A stretch of DNA of 64,000 nt from positions 910,528 to 974,527 of the forward strand of contig CACRXP010000186.1 in the NCBI GenBank assembly GCA_902702965.1. Direction: 5' to 3'. The stretch's first letter is position 1, and each line of letters opens with the position of its first letter. Made by a program: the position numbers and the translations under genes. Source of the DNA: Spirometra erinaceieuropaei. Taxonomy: Eukaryota > Platyhelminthes > Cestoda > Diphyllobothriidea > Diphyllobothriidae. A model generated the notes under the pieces. It had not been told where the DNA came from. It searched no databases and was given only the letters and a program-made list of their open reading frames with translations. Shown here one piece after another: positions 53,061-64,000 of this stretch.

Positions 53061-53680
53061 AGGCGTCTGGCAGATGACGTATTACATGAGCAACAGGCAC
53101 GAGTAAAATGAATACCAAAATCTGCAGGCAAAATTCTGCTGCCACTGAAAGATGAAATACTTCAGAATTGGGGGGGGGGGGAGAATTTACTCCCTGCTGT
53201 GTTTTGAGTTGCTGTTTCGGACATCAGTGGCCGCTGGCGAGGTTATGGTATGGGTTAAAAATGTTATGCTTAGCTTGAGAGAGAGAGAGAGAAATGAGTA
53301 CTATAGGTGTCTGTCGTTCTAAGGTCACAAGTATGTGACACACCCTGAGTGAACGAAGGTTGGCAGAGCCTAAGTAGCAGACACCACGTGGGTCCGCCTC
53401 GCTATAACCCCCTTCGTGCGTAAGTCGTCATTGCGCACTCGAGTGGGCGGTGGCAGTTGTCGCTTGCGACGAACGAATTACAAGCGTGCCTTAGTCTCGA
53501 TCGTTCAGAATAAAGCCAATGACTTGCAGTAAGTGTTCGTCAAAGCCATGTGAAGGCGTTGGACACGTACCAGGACATGCATGCACACTGCGGTCGCAGT
53601 AAGGATCGTCTATGGTCTGAATCTTGGTCTAGGTTTAAGTCTCACGTGGAAAACTTAAAAGGTCTGGATTTTAGCATGTC

Positions 53681-55480
53681 CTAACACTTTCCTTGGACAG
53701 ACGATCAGCTAGACTAAAGTGTACATAAGTGTGCGTTTGGAATGTCTGCATTTCAAGATATTGAACACAGCCGTCTGTGTAGAAATTAAAGGTCTCCGAC
53801 TGCGTTGACCGCCGACATCGTACCATGTAGCTCGGAAGCTAGGCTGACGGCCTCAGACGCGTCAGTTCCGCGTCGCGTAAGGGCGATTCAGATGCGATGC
53901 GGTTCGCTGGAGCTATCAAAGATTCCAAACGACGTGCAGTACGTGACCTAACCTGTAAAACTTGATGACAGAATCTGATATGAGACTTGCCGGTCGCCCT
54001 AGGCGTTGTGCATTTTGCACGCTCGCCCAGCCTCATCAAGTAAATGCCCTTTTCTTGTGCAGGAACTGTACCTGCGCAATTTTATCAAACAAAATGTTCG
54101 CAAATTTGGGCGAAAATGGACGTTACCGTATATTCGGGTAATTTCCTATGCTACTACCTGTCCTAGACCAGGACCACTTGCCTGAGGGTGTTTTTCTCTG
54201 AGAGGAGGGCAATTTATCCTCTAGAGCTCTACAAAACAGAACTTACCGCCCTTGAAAACTGATTTTGTATCGGATGCGAACAGTGGGAATCAGTTTGCTG
54301 ACAGGCAGGTAAATGCCTTTAGGAAGTAGGCCATTTTGAAGATTTTGATAAACGCATGATATAGAATCTGTCTTTGTGGGTGATCGATTAAAAACACTGC
54401 AAATCATGAAGTATTTAACGATATCTCAAGGCCGACCTGAAATTTAGCGTAATTTAAGAGAAAAGAAAAGTGCAAATTAATTTCATGAAAGAAAAGTTCT
54501 CTTTGCATGCACGAAATGGCATGTTTACGATTACATCTGCCAAGTCGGCTTAATTGTATTGGTCCTCGACCGCGTGGCAACATGTGACCTCATGAGAACA
54601 TCTATTCCTCTGTCGTCCCCTTCAGTGGAATCAAACAAAGCCTGTTTGCTTTATTTGACCGCGTCTTAATCAATGCAAAAGCGTAGAAAATACAGCGAAG
54701 TCTCAAGAAACCGTTTTGGAATCTATACTCAGAATGTAGGCTATTAGCAAACCACAACACCTCACACTACACAAATTGTCAACGTGATCTAGATGTAAAC
54801 TTTGGTAAAAGACTATTTGTCCTGACACATTTTCTCAGCTTTTTGCATGAACTGGCTTTCTGTACATCTAAATTTTGAGTTTACTAAGTTCCAACCATTA
54901 TGACATTTTCCGACTTTCACACCTTTTTGAAAAAAATTGGTATTTCTAAACAACTTACCATAACCCTTGCTAGGTCTTTTATGTTTTCAATTCCCTTAAA
55001 CTTGCTCTTAATTAATATAGATGCTGGGTCCATGCGTGTCTGTTTGTGAATGAAAAACACTCATTCGATGAAGCCATCGCATTAAATATTTTTGGAAAAA
55101 TTTTAGGCGATTAAACTTGCAACAGACAACCAGTTAGCGGTCGTCATCTTTACTTGGAGTATTTTCTCGAAGTTGGAGCGGCTGCGAGCATGTCTAACCT
55201 AGCTGACCTCAGTGGCGTTGTCGCGAATTGCGTCTTTTCAAGCATGGAGAACTACGACAGCCAATCTGGACGGCTCGATCCGTTCTCCCCATCAGGGACG
55301 GTACCTCCATGACTTGGCGGCTTGTGTGGGGCCAGGTTTTGCGTTAAACTCCTCTTCGACGCCTCCGGGAAAGTGTAGCAACATTGGGTTCCTGGGCCAG
55401 ACACGCATGACATGCCTAGACCACCCCAGACGTCTTTTATGGGTGACGTCCGATGTCCCTGCGATTGTGCAGCAAGTGTG
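53681..55480. other. No recognisable gene
   Basis: About 1.8 kb of mostly AT-rich sequence beyond the duplication. The minus-strand frame 53839-54039 shows nothing recognisable. No repeat of the named families was seen. Confidence 0.4.
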
Positions 55481-55482
55481 GA

Positions 55483-56236
55483 CAGTCTTGAAGAAGGAGA
55501 CACGATCGCTGGGACAAGAGCTTTATTAGCCTGACGTTTCGGATTCTTGCTCGAACCCATCATCAGAGACAAAGGCAATTACGGGTGGTTTATGCGCAAG
55601 GGGCAGCAGTATTTGTAGGATGCAGTCGCCATGCTACCGCATACCTATGAACATTCACGGCTCCCCCCTTCATTCGGGATCGTCGCACTTGGTGTGCTAA
55701 TTGTGTGATGGTCGACATTCGCGTCGTTAATTGCTGCAATTTCATCACGTGCGTTGGATGTTGGCGTGATGATTGCTCGACCATCTGACGCATCGACCCT
55801 GGTGTTGGGAGAAGTATTCACCTGTGTGCTCCCCGCGTGGCCAATTACTCCACCTAGGCGAAGTCTCAGCACCGAGTACAGAAGGGGAAGTTCATTGCAC
55901 TTGTTAATCGACTGGGGGCTCGTAGACCATGATTCAAGTAACTCCCGGCTCACGCGGTTGTCACCTCATGCGAGAATTTCAACCTCGTCAAATTTGAATG
56001 TGTGGCCGAATCTCGTCGAATGAGCCGCAACTTGAGAGCTGGCGTCGTTTCTCGACACCGCTGCAGCGTGTTTGGCCAGTCTCGTTCGGAGCTGTCTTCC
56101 GGTTTCTCCGACGTAGTTGCTTTGTCCGCAACTGCACCAGATCCGATAAACGAGTCCAGGCGTTTCTGGTCGTGGTGATCGTGTCTCCTTCTTCAAGACT
56201 ACTTCCTGGGACTCATCTCTTCGCTTCTATTGGCAA
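55483..56236 (-). pseudogene. PLE-1 endonuclease relic with inverted tails
   Basis: Minus strand. The frame has LVYRIWCSCGQSNYVGETGR, TRLAKHAAAVSRNDASSQVA and, after one in-frame TGA at 55966-55968, SRELLESWSTSPQSINKCNE and on to SRECS and a stop at about 55645. The Glu of the EH pair is Lys (AKHA instead of AEHA). The 3' tail with a hammerhead is at 55483-55640. At the cut 5' end (about 56170-56236) a plus-strand bit of tail (GATCGTGTCTCCTTCTTCAA to CTTCGCTTCTATTGGC) is attached. Confidence 0.87.
55529..55573 (-). ncRNA. Hammerhead ribozyme motif, intact core
   Basis: On the minus strand GTCT, CTGATGA, a helix II from GGGTTC with GAATCC, GAAACGTC and AGGC. Same architecture as 25955-25999, with ACGT as helix III and one extra T after the core. 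Confidence 0.68.
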
Positions 56237-56709
56237 GTGTGGACAGTCTTGATCGAGACGGCTCAGCGAACATCACTCAAAGGATAGCTCTCATGCAGCA
56301 GTGGTAAAATCGCTCAAAGTTCAGCTCGCTTCCGGCGCGCACAGCACAGCCTTCACAACCTTATTTACTAAATACACATTTAAAGACCATTCTAAGTCGA
56401 GTGGGAAATCAGAAAGGTGGGCCCAAGATAAGTCATACGCATTAATTTGACCGAGTGTACGAGGATCTCTCGTCGGAGGTCATAAACAGCAACAAAAATC
56501 GGTAGTCGGCGTCGGACGCAAATAATGGAAGAGGTTGACGTGGGGGTTAAGCAAGTTCTCATTGGGAGAGCAAGCTTAAAGCATCTCGTCATTGGTCCTT
56601 TTTCAAAGTTCGTTGTCGTACTGAAGGAGCAACCCTTGTCGGGTTGGTGGGAGCAACAATTTGGGTCTCGAATAACCAGACAAACTACGTAAGATCAGTA
56701 TGAGTTATC
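56237..56709. other. No recognisable gene
   Basis: Unassigned. The minus-strand frame 56392-56592 shows no known motif. Confidence 0.4.
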
Positions 56710-56808
56710 GAATTGTGCAATGATTTACCGTACTAACAACACAGGTATTAGCTAAAAGACTTTTAGCTAATACCTGTGTTGTTAGTACGGTAAATCATTG
56801 CACAATTC
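56710..56808. repeat. Perfect 99-base palindrome
   Basis: Arms of 49 bases (56710-56758 and 56760-56808) are exact inverse copies around a single A at 56759. The centre is GCTAAAAG-A-CTTTTAGC. There is no mismatch. Confidence 0.95.
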
Positions 56809-58030
56809 TATACTACTGGCTGCCTGTTGGCGGTTTGTGAATATTAAGCGGTTATTCCGCAGTAGCCGGTGGATTTCAGCTCAAATATTCATATCAAACT
56901 TTAGACCGTGCCTGAAAAGATCGGTTACGAAAGATTCGCTCCAAGTTCGCGCATTACTTTCCTCGGAAACTAAACAAGGAAAGTATTTAGTCATCCTTCA
57001 GGCAGAAAGGGAGCAAAACACAGTAAGGATTCATGCATGCCGACTATAAACTGTATTTAAAAGGATTAAAAAAATATACAACTTACTCGAGGCGAGAAAG
57101 GCACACCTGGACAGGTTAAGCGCCACAACCACGAGGTTGGGGTCAAAATCGGCGCTTCTAGAGGCAAGATGGCGGGCAGATTGGAGGTCACAGTGCTCTG
57201 TTGTGAGGTGAGGCGCAACCTTCTTTAGACCGATTCTAGAAGTGGGTAGAAAATTAGGATACACCCTCTAACACTACTACCTTATCCGATCAACGGTGTG
57301 AAAGTTGCCACAACCAAATGTGGACTTGGAAACGAAAACGATGCGCATCGGGTCCTCGGTGGAACGCGCCTCGACTGTCTGTCTAGGCAGAACAGAAAAA
57401 AATAGGATAAGTTTGCAAGAAATCGATGCAAAGGACAAGGAAACCTCTGTTTAATCGGCGCCTAGGCTAAAAGGACATAAAACAGTAAGCGGACACATTA
57501 ATCTGACTCCCGACAGTAATTCTTTTCGAAATTTTGGGGGGGGATGAGGCGGCCAAAAAAGATATAGGTGAATTTAAGAAAGTTTGAGGTACTGAAAAAT
57601 AGGACAAAAGTGAGTGAATTTAAATGAAATGGAGAAAGTAAAAAGTTCTCACAGGCTGGTCTGATTGCAGAGGGCCCTCGTAAGTGGTTGGATTGTGGCA
57701 AACAATTAATCAAGACGTGTTACACTCCGTCCCTCCCTGAAATAGTTCTGTAGACCAGCCGTACGATTAAATGAGGGATTGCTTGGGATGGAGGAACAGA
57801 AGTGGGAAAATGCGGTGCCGGGACGTGAGTGATAACGGAAAGGTCGATTTTCCGCCCTTGTTTAAATTTAGTCATATTCTAACTAGCGCTTTTGAAGTAA
57901 ATATCAACACAAAAGCTCTTATATGGACTGCAGCTTACCACGAAAAATGACTCCAATTCGGCCTTGTATACCGTTATCATTAGTTCTAATCCTATCAATG
58001 GTTTTGCAAGGTAATGACAATCCATATATA
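56809..58030. other. No recognisable gene
   Basis: About 1.2 kb unassigned. A short frame 56798-57049 begins inside the palindrome and is not supported. Confidence 0.4.
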
Positions 58031-58330
58031 TTTTTGGCAGATTTTGAGTAATTCATATTGACCCAACTGTGAAAAACTCGGTGCCTCGGTGGGATTCGAA
58101 ACCACGACGGCAAGGGCAAGGCTTTAGTACAACCAACGCTCTAAGCACTTGAGCTACGTGGCCCCGCCGGACGACGTGAGTTTAATCACATTTGGGTGAA
58201 GTTGCCCGCCCAACCTACTGCAACGTCTGGAATCCACCAAATCTGATACAGTAAGTTGACTGCCCAAGCATGATTTCCTAAGTAATTCACCTAGAATCCA
58301 CCAGATGACTGCCAGGCTCGCGTAATTCAT
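58031..58330 (-). repeat. SINE-B, full length
   Basis: Read on the minus strand: CCTGGCAGTCATCTGGTGGA, GGATTCCAGACGTTGCAG, CGTAGCTCAAGTGCTTAGAG, a B box with one inserted base (GGTTTCGAATCCC) and GAGTTTTTCACAGTTGGG. Confidence 0.85.
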
Positions 58331-58461
58331 AGATCTTTTGGCGGATTTTGAATAATTCACATTGACCCAACAACATGACCCAACTGTGAAAAACTCGGCG
58401 CCACCGTAGGATTCGAGTCCACGCAGTAAGGGAAAGGCTTTAGTACAGTCAACGCTCTAAC
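58331..58461 (-). repeat. SINE-B, tail and head only
   Basis: The reverse copy runs from AGATTTTGAATAATTCAC-type tail sequence into GAGTTTTTCACAG and the tRNA-like head, and stops at GTCAACGCTCTAAC. A short extra ACCCAACAACATG duplicates part of the tail. Confidence 0.75.
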
Positions 58462-58608
58462 TCGTCCGGCGGGGCCTCGTAGCTCAAGTGGTTAGAGCGT
58501 TGGCTGTACTTAAGCCTTCCCCTTACTGTGTGGGTTCGAATCCCACCGAGGCGCCGAGTTTTTCACGGTTGGGTCAATATGAATTACTCAAAATCTGCGA
58601 AAATATCC
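58462..58608 (+). repeat. SINE-B head and tail, forward, abutting the reverse copy
   Basis: CGGCGGGGCCTCGTAGCTCA and AGTGGTTAGAGCGTTGG give a perfect A box (TAGCTCAAGTGG); GGGTTCGAATCCCACC gives a perfect B box; the tail is GCGCCGAGTTTTTCACGG. Together with 58331-58461 it makes a head-to-head inverted pair. Confidence 0.82.
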
Positions 58609-58632
58609 ATACATGAATATGGACCCAACTCA

Positions 58633-58762
58633 CGTCGTCCGGCGGGACCTCGTAGCTCAAGTGGTTAGAGCGTTGGCTGTACTAAAACCTTTCCCATACC
58701 GCGTGAATTCTGATCCCACCGAGGCGCCGAGTTTTTCACAGTTGAGTCAATATAAGTGATGA
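58633..58762 (+). repeat. SINE-B head and tail, second forward copy
   Basis: Same layout as the previous copy with more changes; the B box reads GAATTCTGATCCC and is damaged. Confidence 0.78.
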
Positions 58763-61375
58763 CAATTGCAAAAAAGTTGGTACTCTACGGGTAGTCTGGA
58801 GGATTATTTCAGGGGGAGGACAGCTGCAAGCTATTCCAACTCGTGGCTGATTGGCGTCGTCATTTAGCTAGCTCTTAACCACGAACTGAGGAAACCTGCG
58901 GTTTGAGCTCGGGCATGTGCGCATTTAAGTGTTGGACGACAATGACAATTAGGGCAGAAATGGTCCTTAAAACTTTTATTGTCTTCATTAGTTGTAATTC
59001 TCGAAACAGAGAACTTGGTTAGAACAGCCACAGGCAGGCTCGAATGGAGACTATCAAACAGCAAGTGAGAGTTTTACCGAAACGAATTATTTATGACTCA
59101 CAGTCAGCCATAAGCAGACCCCAGGTTAGTTGATTATAGAGGTCAAACTACCTACTGCGGTGAGCCTTTGGCAGGAAGAAGACATACTGGTCCAAGTATT
59201 TTCCGGAGTGACGGATACTTAATGAGTTTAAGGCATAAAATGTCCATTTGGGGACATGTGATACCATGGAGGCGGCAAATGTGCTAAGTAAAAGCCAAGA
59301 CACGTGGTTCGCCGATATTCTGGCGTTGCATCGCACAGCTACAAGAGGTTTGGCTCATCAGTATGCCTTCCAGCATTCCCGTGTGCTTTCTAGCAGACAC
59401 TCCAGTATAGAAACTGTTTTTTACTTTCCTCAGAAATTAACCGCTAACTTGTAATAGATCAGTTTATACGAAGGTCTATAAGCGCAGACCAAGATTTGAT
59501 GTATAAACGTTTGGGTCAAAATCCATCGGCCACAGTGGAATAACCGAGCAGTATTCTTCAAACTGTCGACGAGGAGCTAGTAGTGTTTATTGAAGACATA
59601 GGATACCATATCGTATTCACATCCAATTCCGGTCTGCGCCTACATTCGTTAACTTTATTTGACTTAATTCAAGTGCACAGTTAAATTCTGAGGAAAAACA
59701 ACAATGTCTATTTAATTGCGCACTTTGCGCTTGAAATGCTATATCGTGGACAAAAGGCTGTCTTGAAGAGAGGCTGGAAGTGGGATTCAGATACAAAGGT
59801 CTCCTTTTTCACGTCGCAAACAAGTTTACAGTTTGTTCATTTTGTGCGCGAAGCGCGTTACAATCCTAAATATGCTTGCCTTGAGAATATATATTCCCTA
59901 ATCACAGAAAAGTGAGATGAAGGCATACCAAAGTCAAAAACCTCAGCGATTTACTATAATAAACACCAACATGCCACTAATTCCTCATGAATCTTGTCAC
60001 AAGGTTAAGATTAAGTTGTAAGCCGCAAAAAGTAAGTCCCCGTTCTCTACGTACGATAATGGCGCAAGATTGCTTGTCCTAGAAAGCGGCGTCCCATCTC
60101 CCTAGGCTTAGCCAGTAGCAATGATGGTTTATTTCAACAGACACGGTGCGATCCAAATTTATTTGGAAGGCAGTCTGGAGAGTCGTTCTATGATAAAGCA
60201 ACTGCGTCCAGATCTATATTAGGACGTTTGTAATGTGAGATATGTATGCAAATGCGGATTAAATTTGCTTTGAAGTATGCACTTGGCAACGACACTGTAA
60301 AATGGATACTAGGTAACCATGTTAGAGGACGGTCTCCAAACGGGAGGTAGCATTCGTCCTCTAGTAACTAAACTGTAGCTTGGCAGAATGAAGATACGTA
60401 GAAGGAATCAACTGTCAAGCAAAAACGAGAACTGTCAGTTACAACTGGCAGTAATAAGGTTGAAGGCGGCTCCATGATTAACGACCGAAGTCACCCAGGT
60501 GTGTGAAAAGTTTGCATTTGGCGCGGTCGGAGTGGAGGGAAATGCAGATGCGAGACACGGATCTCCCCCACCCGCTCCATCGCTAATCATAATGAAGAAC
60601 CTATGATTTACGATAATTCGTACTTTCAGTCAACTAATAACAGAAGCCAAGAGATGATCAAGCATAGCTCGCGACATACTAGACTACCACATATTGTCGC
60701 TGTCAGAGAAGAAACGGGAAAGATAAATCAGGATTTAAAATATCCGCCTGACCTACACGGAAACAGATAAAAATTAAAAACCGGTCTATTTGATGGAAGT
60801 TGGTGCGATTGGTATTGTGGCACACACATTTGGGGCCGCTGTAACAAAGATTGTGTGATATGTCGGCCAGTCCATGAACAGTTGGAGATGTTATCGTTAA
60901 GTTGGGAAGATTAAAAACGTCTTCGGCAAAACTATCTACTACCAAGCGCTCTAGAGAATAGCTTAGCCAAAAGCATAGGTGCTATCTCCTCAGCAAATAA
61001 GGCAATAAGGCGGGTTTTTAAAAACTGATCAATGAACGGGATGGATAGGCCGATTTCACCCGTCTTACCATTGGGCCACGGTTAGGTTAGGTATGGCCCT
61101 GGCACAAGCTCATTCCGGATTAATGCAGAAACAATTCCTTGTTTCTGATTATGCATCTAACCGCTAAGATCAACTATATTATTGCCAAAGTACATAAAAT
61201 TAAGTATATAAAGTATCCCTCATCATCTAAATGTCTTATCATGATGGTATGTCTTAGCTTCGTCCTAGCTTTACGCGTACTGTGGTACGCAATCTATTGC
61301 CTTTCTAATGTGTGATATTACTATCTGTGCTAATTACAGGAATTGGGAAAGTGTTAATGGCGAGCTCCCCTGTGC
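58763..61375. other. No recognisable gene
   Basis: About 2.6 kb unassigned, AT-rich. The short frames (for example 58864-59064 minus, 60703-60945 minus) have no known motif. Confidence 0.4.
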
Positions 61376-61490
61376 GTTTTGGGGAGATTGGGCCAATTGG
61401 GCCACATCCGATCTTGCCACACCATGGCCCAACCATGTAGCCCAATCCAGCCCAATTGGGCTGGACTGGGCTGGGTTGGGCTGGTGCTGG
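61376..61490 (+). repeat. GGGCTGG/CCCAATTGGG short-unit repeat
   Basis: A cluster of GGGCCAATTGGGCC, CCAGCCCAATTGGGCTGG (an 18-base palindrome), GGGCTGG and GGGTTGGGCTGG units. Simple-sequence growth of a palindromic core. Confidence 0.7.
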
Positions 61491-63550
61491 CAGGGGTGCG
61501 CCTATTCTACAACTTTACGTGGTCCTACTAGACGTAGTTCTTTGCCAAACGTTTTTCGCTTTCGCATTTATTTTCAATTTGCGGCTACAACGTTTTCACT
61601 TTTAAATAATTTATAATATGAAATACACCAGGTCTATTGCTGCATTATCAATCAATTGTATAATAAAAAAGCAAGGGAGCCCAAAACTGCTAACGACAGT
61701 GTCGCGAACAGCTTATTAAACAAGCAAAGCACTAATTATTGTGCATGGCCAACGGACAATTGTCTAAGTTCATGTAGAAGCAGGAAAAGTACTAAAACAT
61801 CGTTGTCAATTCAAAATTACCAAGCAAATCAGAGAGGCCAACGCAAACATATTCAGAAGGCAAATAACAGGTGTTTCATTTTTTATAGCCGAGGCACGCT
61901 CAAGAATGTCATATCATACAACTGCATCAAGCCGTTATGTTTTAATTGTCAGCACCTTACCTCACCGTCCTCCATCGTCATTTAAAACATCGCCAAAAAC
62001 CCGGGAAAGCGAGCCTTGGCCTTGAAACTAGAGTCAGTTTGTACAACAAGGCACAAGCACGTAAACTTGCCCAAGGTTCATTAACACGTAAATATCTCAC
62101 TATTTGGTCGATATAATTTTCACAAAATTAGACCATCCACTTACTCTTATTGGTGGCAATTACCATGGTCTCTGTTTTGCGTGCCATAAGGGAGACCATC
62201 GTGGACTGAATTGGGGGATTTTTATATCCAAAAAAGTTGTAATGACTCATTTGGAGCACGCCATTCAAACGTATAGACCTCTAAAATCTGTGACAAGAAG
62301 TCTCTTGAGGGAGTTTAAATAAAGACGACTGGAGTTGTGGCCGATCCTCGTCCTAAGCATAATGTCTGGCAAATCTAAGCCTCTTCCAACATAGGTATAA
62401 GCAAATGCATGGAGGTCGCTTGCAAGTCTTTACTTATCCGAAAAAGACTATATTATTACCTGCATTTTGCGACATTTCTGAATTTGAACTTACAGCTGAC
62501 TTCTGAGTGTCGTCGTCAGCAATCAGCGTATGTTACGTGTTGATTTCTGGAACAACCTTTTAGAGCATTGCGCTGATATCGTATTCGAGATTGTATGAAA
62601 GGCGAGTACCTAAGGAATATCAACATCTTAATGAAACCCGGTTTTGGTTTTACGGAAAAACTTCAATCAGCCTTCGATCGTCATACTGTGTAGTTGAGTA
62701 CGTTAAATGCCGGAAACCGCTTGGTTGGCAGACAGCTTATAAACGTGCTCTCTTAGTTCCTTCGCGTCGTGAACAGTTCTGATCCTTTTACAAATTTTTG
62801 TGCTACCAGCGGGCATTTTGACCTCTCGACCTAGATTCCATCTGTATTTCTTTATTCGGAAAATAATTGGAAGAGAATTTATTATTGAAATCTGCGGGGC
62901 ACGGCTTTCTACTACGAAAAACTCTAATCATTAAAATTTTCATGATGCATGACAAACAATAATTATTTGCATCCTGGCGGGATGGGGGACCCCTCATCGT
63001 TTTAACACTGATGCTTTGAATCAGACACTCCCAGGTTTTTTGAGAGACACCGGTAGGATTGATAGTAAATGACGCATTTATGCCGATGAAACTCGCATCC
63101 ATTTGATCGCCCTAACCTGTGTGTTTCATCCATCTTTTCTGAGTATACATAACGTCTGTGAACGAAAAGATGACTCGACAAAAGGTGGCGAAACTCCCTT
63201 TGCTTAAAGTACTTCAATACGTGTTTAATGCAAATCTCTGCACCATACAGGCATGAGACTCAACTTTATCAAACGTGCGCCGCATCACTTCGCGGCTATG
63301 TTTTCATCTTCCATGACATAACATCATCAGCCAGCCAGAAAAATTAAAAACTCGTACACAGTTGTTCTCCAGGCCATTGTCAGGAAATTGAGCCAAGGGC
63401 GCATATCTATAAAAGTAATAGATCAGATGCCTAGACTGTGCAAAACGTCGCCAACCTATGTGGAGAAAGTGTGCAGCTTCATTACATCACGCGTCCAAAC
63501 CATCTGAGCTGTAAGGCCCACGAAGAATGTATGACCGGTGCCAAATAAGC
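61491..63550. other. No recognisable gene
   Basis: About 2 kb unassigned. Frames at 61656-61985 (+, 109 residues) and 62803-63102 (-, 99 residues) match nothing I know. If there is a host exon here I cannot show it. Confidence 0.4.
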
Positions 63551-63709
63551 GGCCACAGGTCTTCCATTACGACTACCTTACGTACTATTGCTTGTTCAGT
63601 AGGTGTGCTTGTGGTATTTTTTTTGCCGCGGCGGCAAAAAAAATACCACAAGCACACCTACTGAACAAGCAATAGTACGTAAGTTAGTCGTAATGGAAGA
63701 CCTGTGGCC
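63551..63709. repeat. Near-perfect 159-base palindrome
   Basis: Arms of 79 bases (63551-63629 and 63631-63709) are inverse copies with one mismatch (ACTACC against ACTAAC) around a single G at 63630. The centre is TTTTGCCGC-G-GCGGCAAAA with T8/A8 runs. A 63-residue frame over the right arm is not a gene. Confidence 0.93.
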
Positions 63710-64000
63710 TCCACGGCCAGAAAGAAACATTCAAACACACCTAACAACCCGACTCCGTAGGGTTTACGTGGAGTTCCCATCCCCTGTTGCCTAAAATTTA
63801 TGTCCAATATACAATGCCACTTTTATGCATTTACGCACAGTTTTGTAAAATCTGTCATATACAATCTTCCGCACTAATTTACAGTGACCCCATGCACTAC
63901 CTTATGATTACGATTGAACTGTGACCCAATCACATTTAAAATGCCTGCAATTTTATTTTATTTTTGAGTATGAATCTGCGAAAGCACTGGACATAAATAG
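63710..64000. other. No recognisable gene
   Basis: AT-rich unassigned sequence to the window end. Confidence 0.4.

Larger units (their letters stand above)
47887..53680 (+). repeat. Tandem segmental duplication, copy 2
   Basis: Starts at AAGTTAGGTATGTTAACG and follows copy 1 at an offset of about 6.31 kb to about 53680. Differences include a GAA expansion at 50249-50287, a 16-base deletion in the endonuclease at about 50590, a 12-base insertion in the telomere-like stretch near 51563 and a shorter AC tract near 53027. Confidence 0.9.

Noticed and set aside
58480..58560. A tRNA gene with perfect A and B boxes
   Set aside because: The same head is repeated in several SINE-B copies with a common non-tRNA tail, so it is a SINE head.
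1..64000. CRISPR arrays, prophages, operons or bacterial promoters
   Set aside because: No regular spacer arrays, no closely packed genes and clear spliceosomal introns; this is animal DNA.

Overview
This is repeat-dominated animal nuclear DNA with one recognisable host gene. The organism is most likely a flatworm, and a tapeworm fits best: a septin gene is broken by short-motif introns full of repeats, and the rest holds Penelope-like retroelements, tRNA-derived SINEs and fold-back mariner-type MITEs. The assignment to tapeworms is inference from the repeat types and gene structure, not from a search. No bacterial operons, rRNA genes, CRISPR arrays or phage genes were seen. Two runs of N (12166-12211 and 47350-47648) show this is a scaffold.

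Layout. 1-4600: an inverted pair of hammerhead-bearing Penelope tails, SINEs, two pieces of a fold-back transposon (MITE-2) and a diverged direct repeat. 4602-11825: the 3' half of a SEPT2/SEPT5-type septin gene on the + strand in five exons; its GTPase start (P-loop exons) must lie upstream of the window. Its introns hold a long pyrimidine microsatellite, two SINE families and a complete MITE-1. 12.2-27 kb: repeats only, including four more complete MITE-1 copies, a Penelope endonuclease relic and a solo Penelope tail. 28-31 kb: two Penelope elements of one family facing tail to tail. 32.07-33.98 kb: a decayed Tc1/mariner transposon whose ends match both MITE families. 34.7-39.6 kb: one more MITE-1, SINEs and two further Penelope fragments. 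41.6-53.7 kb: a tandem pair of about 5.8 kb units (offset about 6.3 kb), each carrying a MITE-2, a Penelope copy, outward-facing telomere-like arrays and a SINE-like repeat. 53.7-64 kb: mostly unrecognised sequence with one reversed Penelope copy, a SINE-B cluster and two long near-perfect palindromes.

How the parts relate. The mobile elements form three systems. (1) A TA-targeting Tc1/mariner element (relic DD34E transposase) and two non-autonomous fold-back families that share its terminal repeats. (2) Three Penelope-like families carrying a GIY-YIG endonuclease domain; two of them have clear hammerhead-type motifs in their tails, and several 5'-truncated copies carry an inverted bit of tail at the truncated end. 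(3) At least two tRNA-derived SINE families with Pol III A and B boxes, plus a longer dispersed repeat (called SINE-C here). Family names (MITE-1/2, PLE-1/2/3, SINE-A/B/C, repeat D) are local labels. Apart from the septin, none of the longer open frames could be supported as a host gene.
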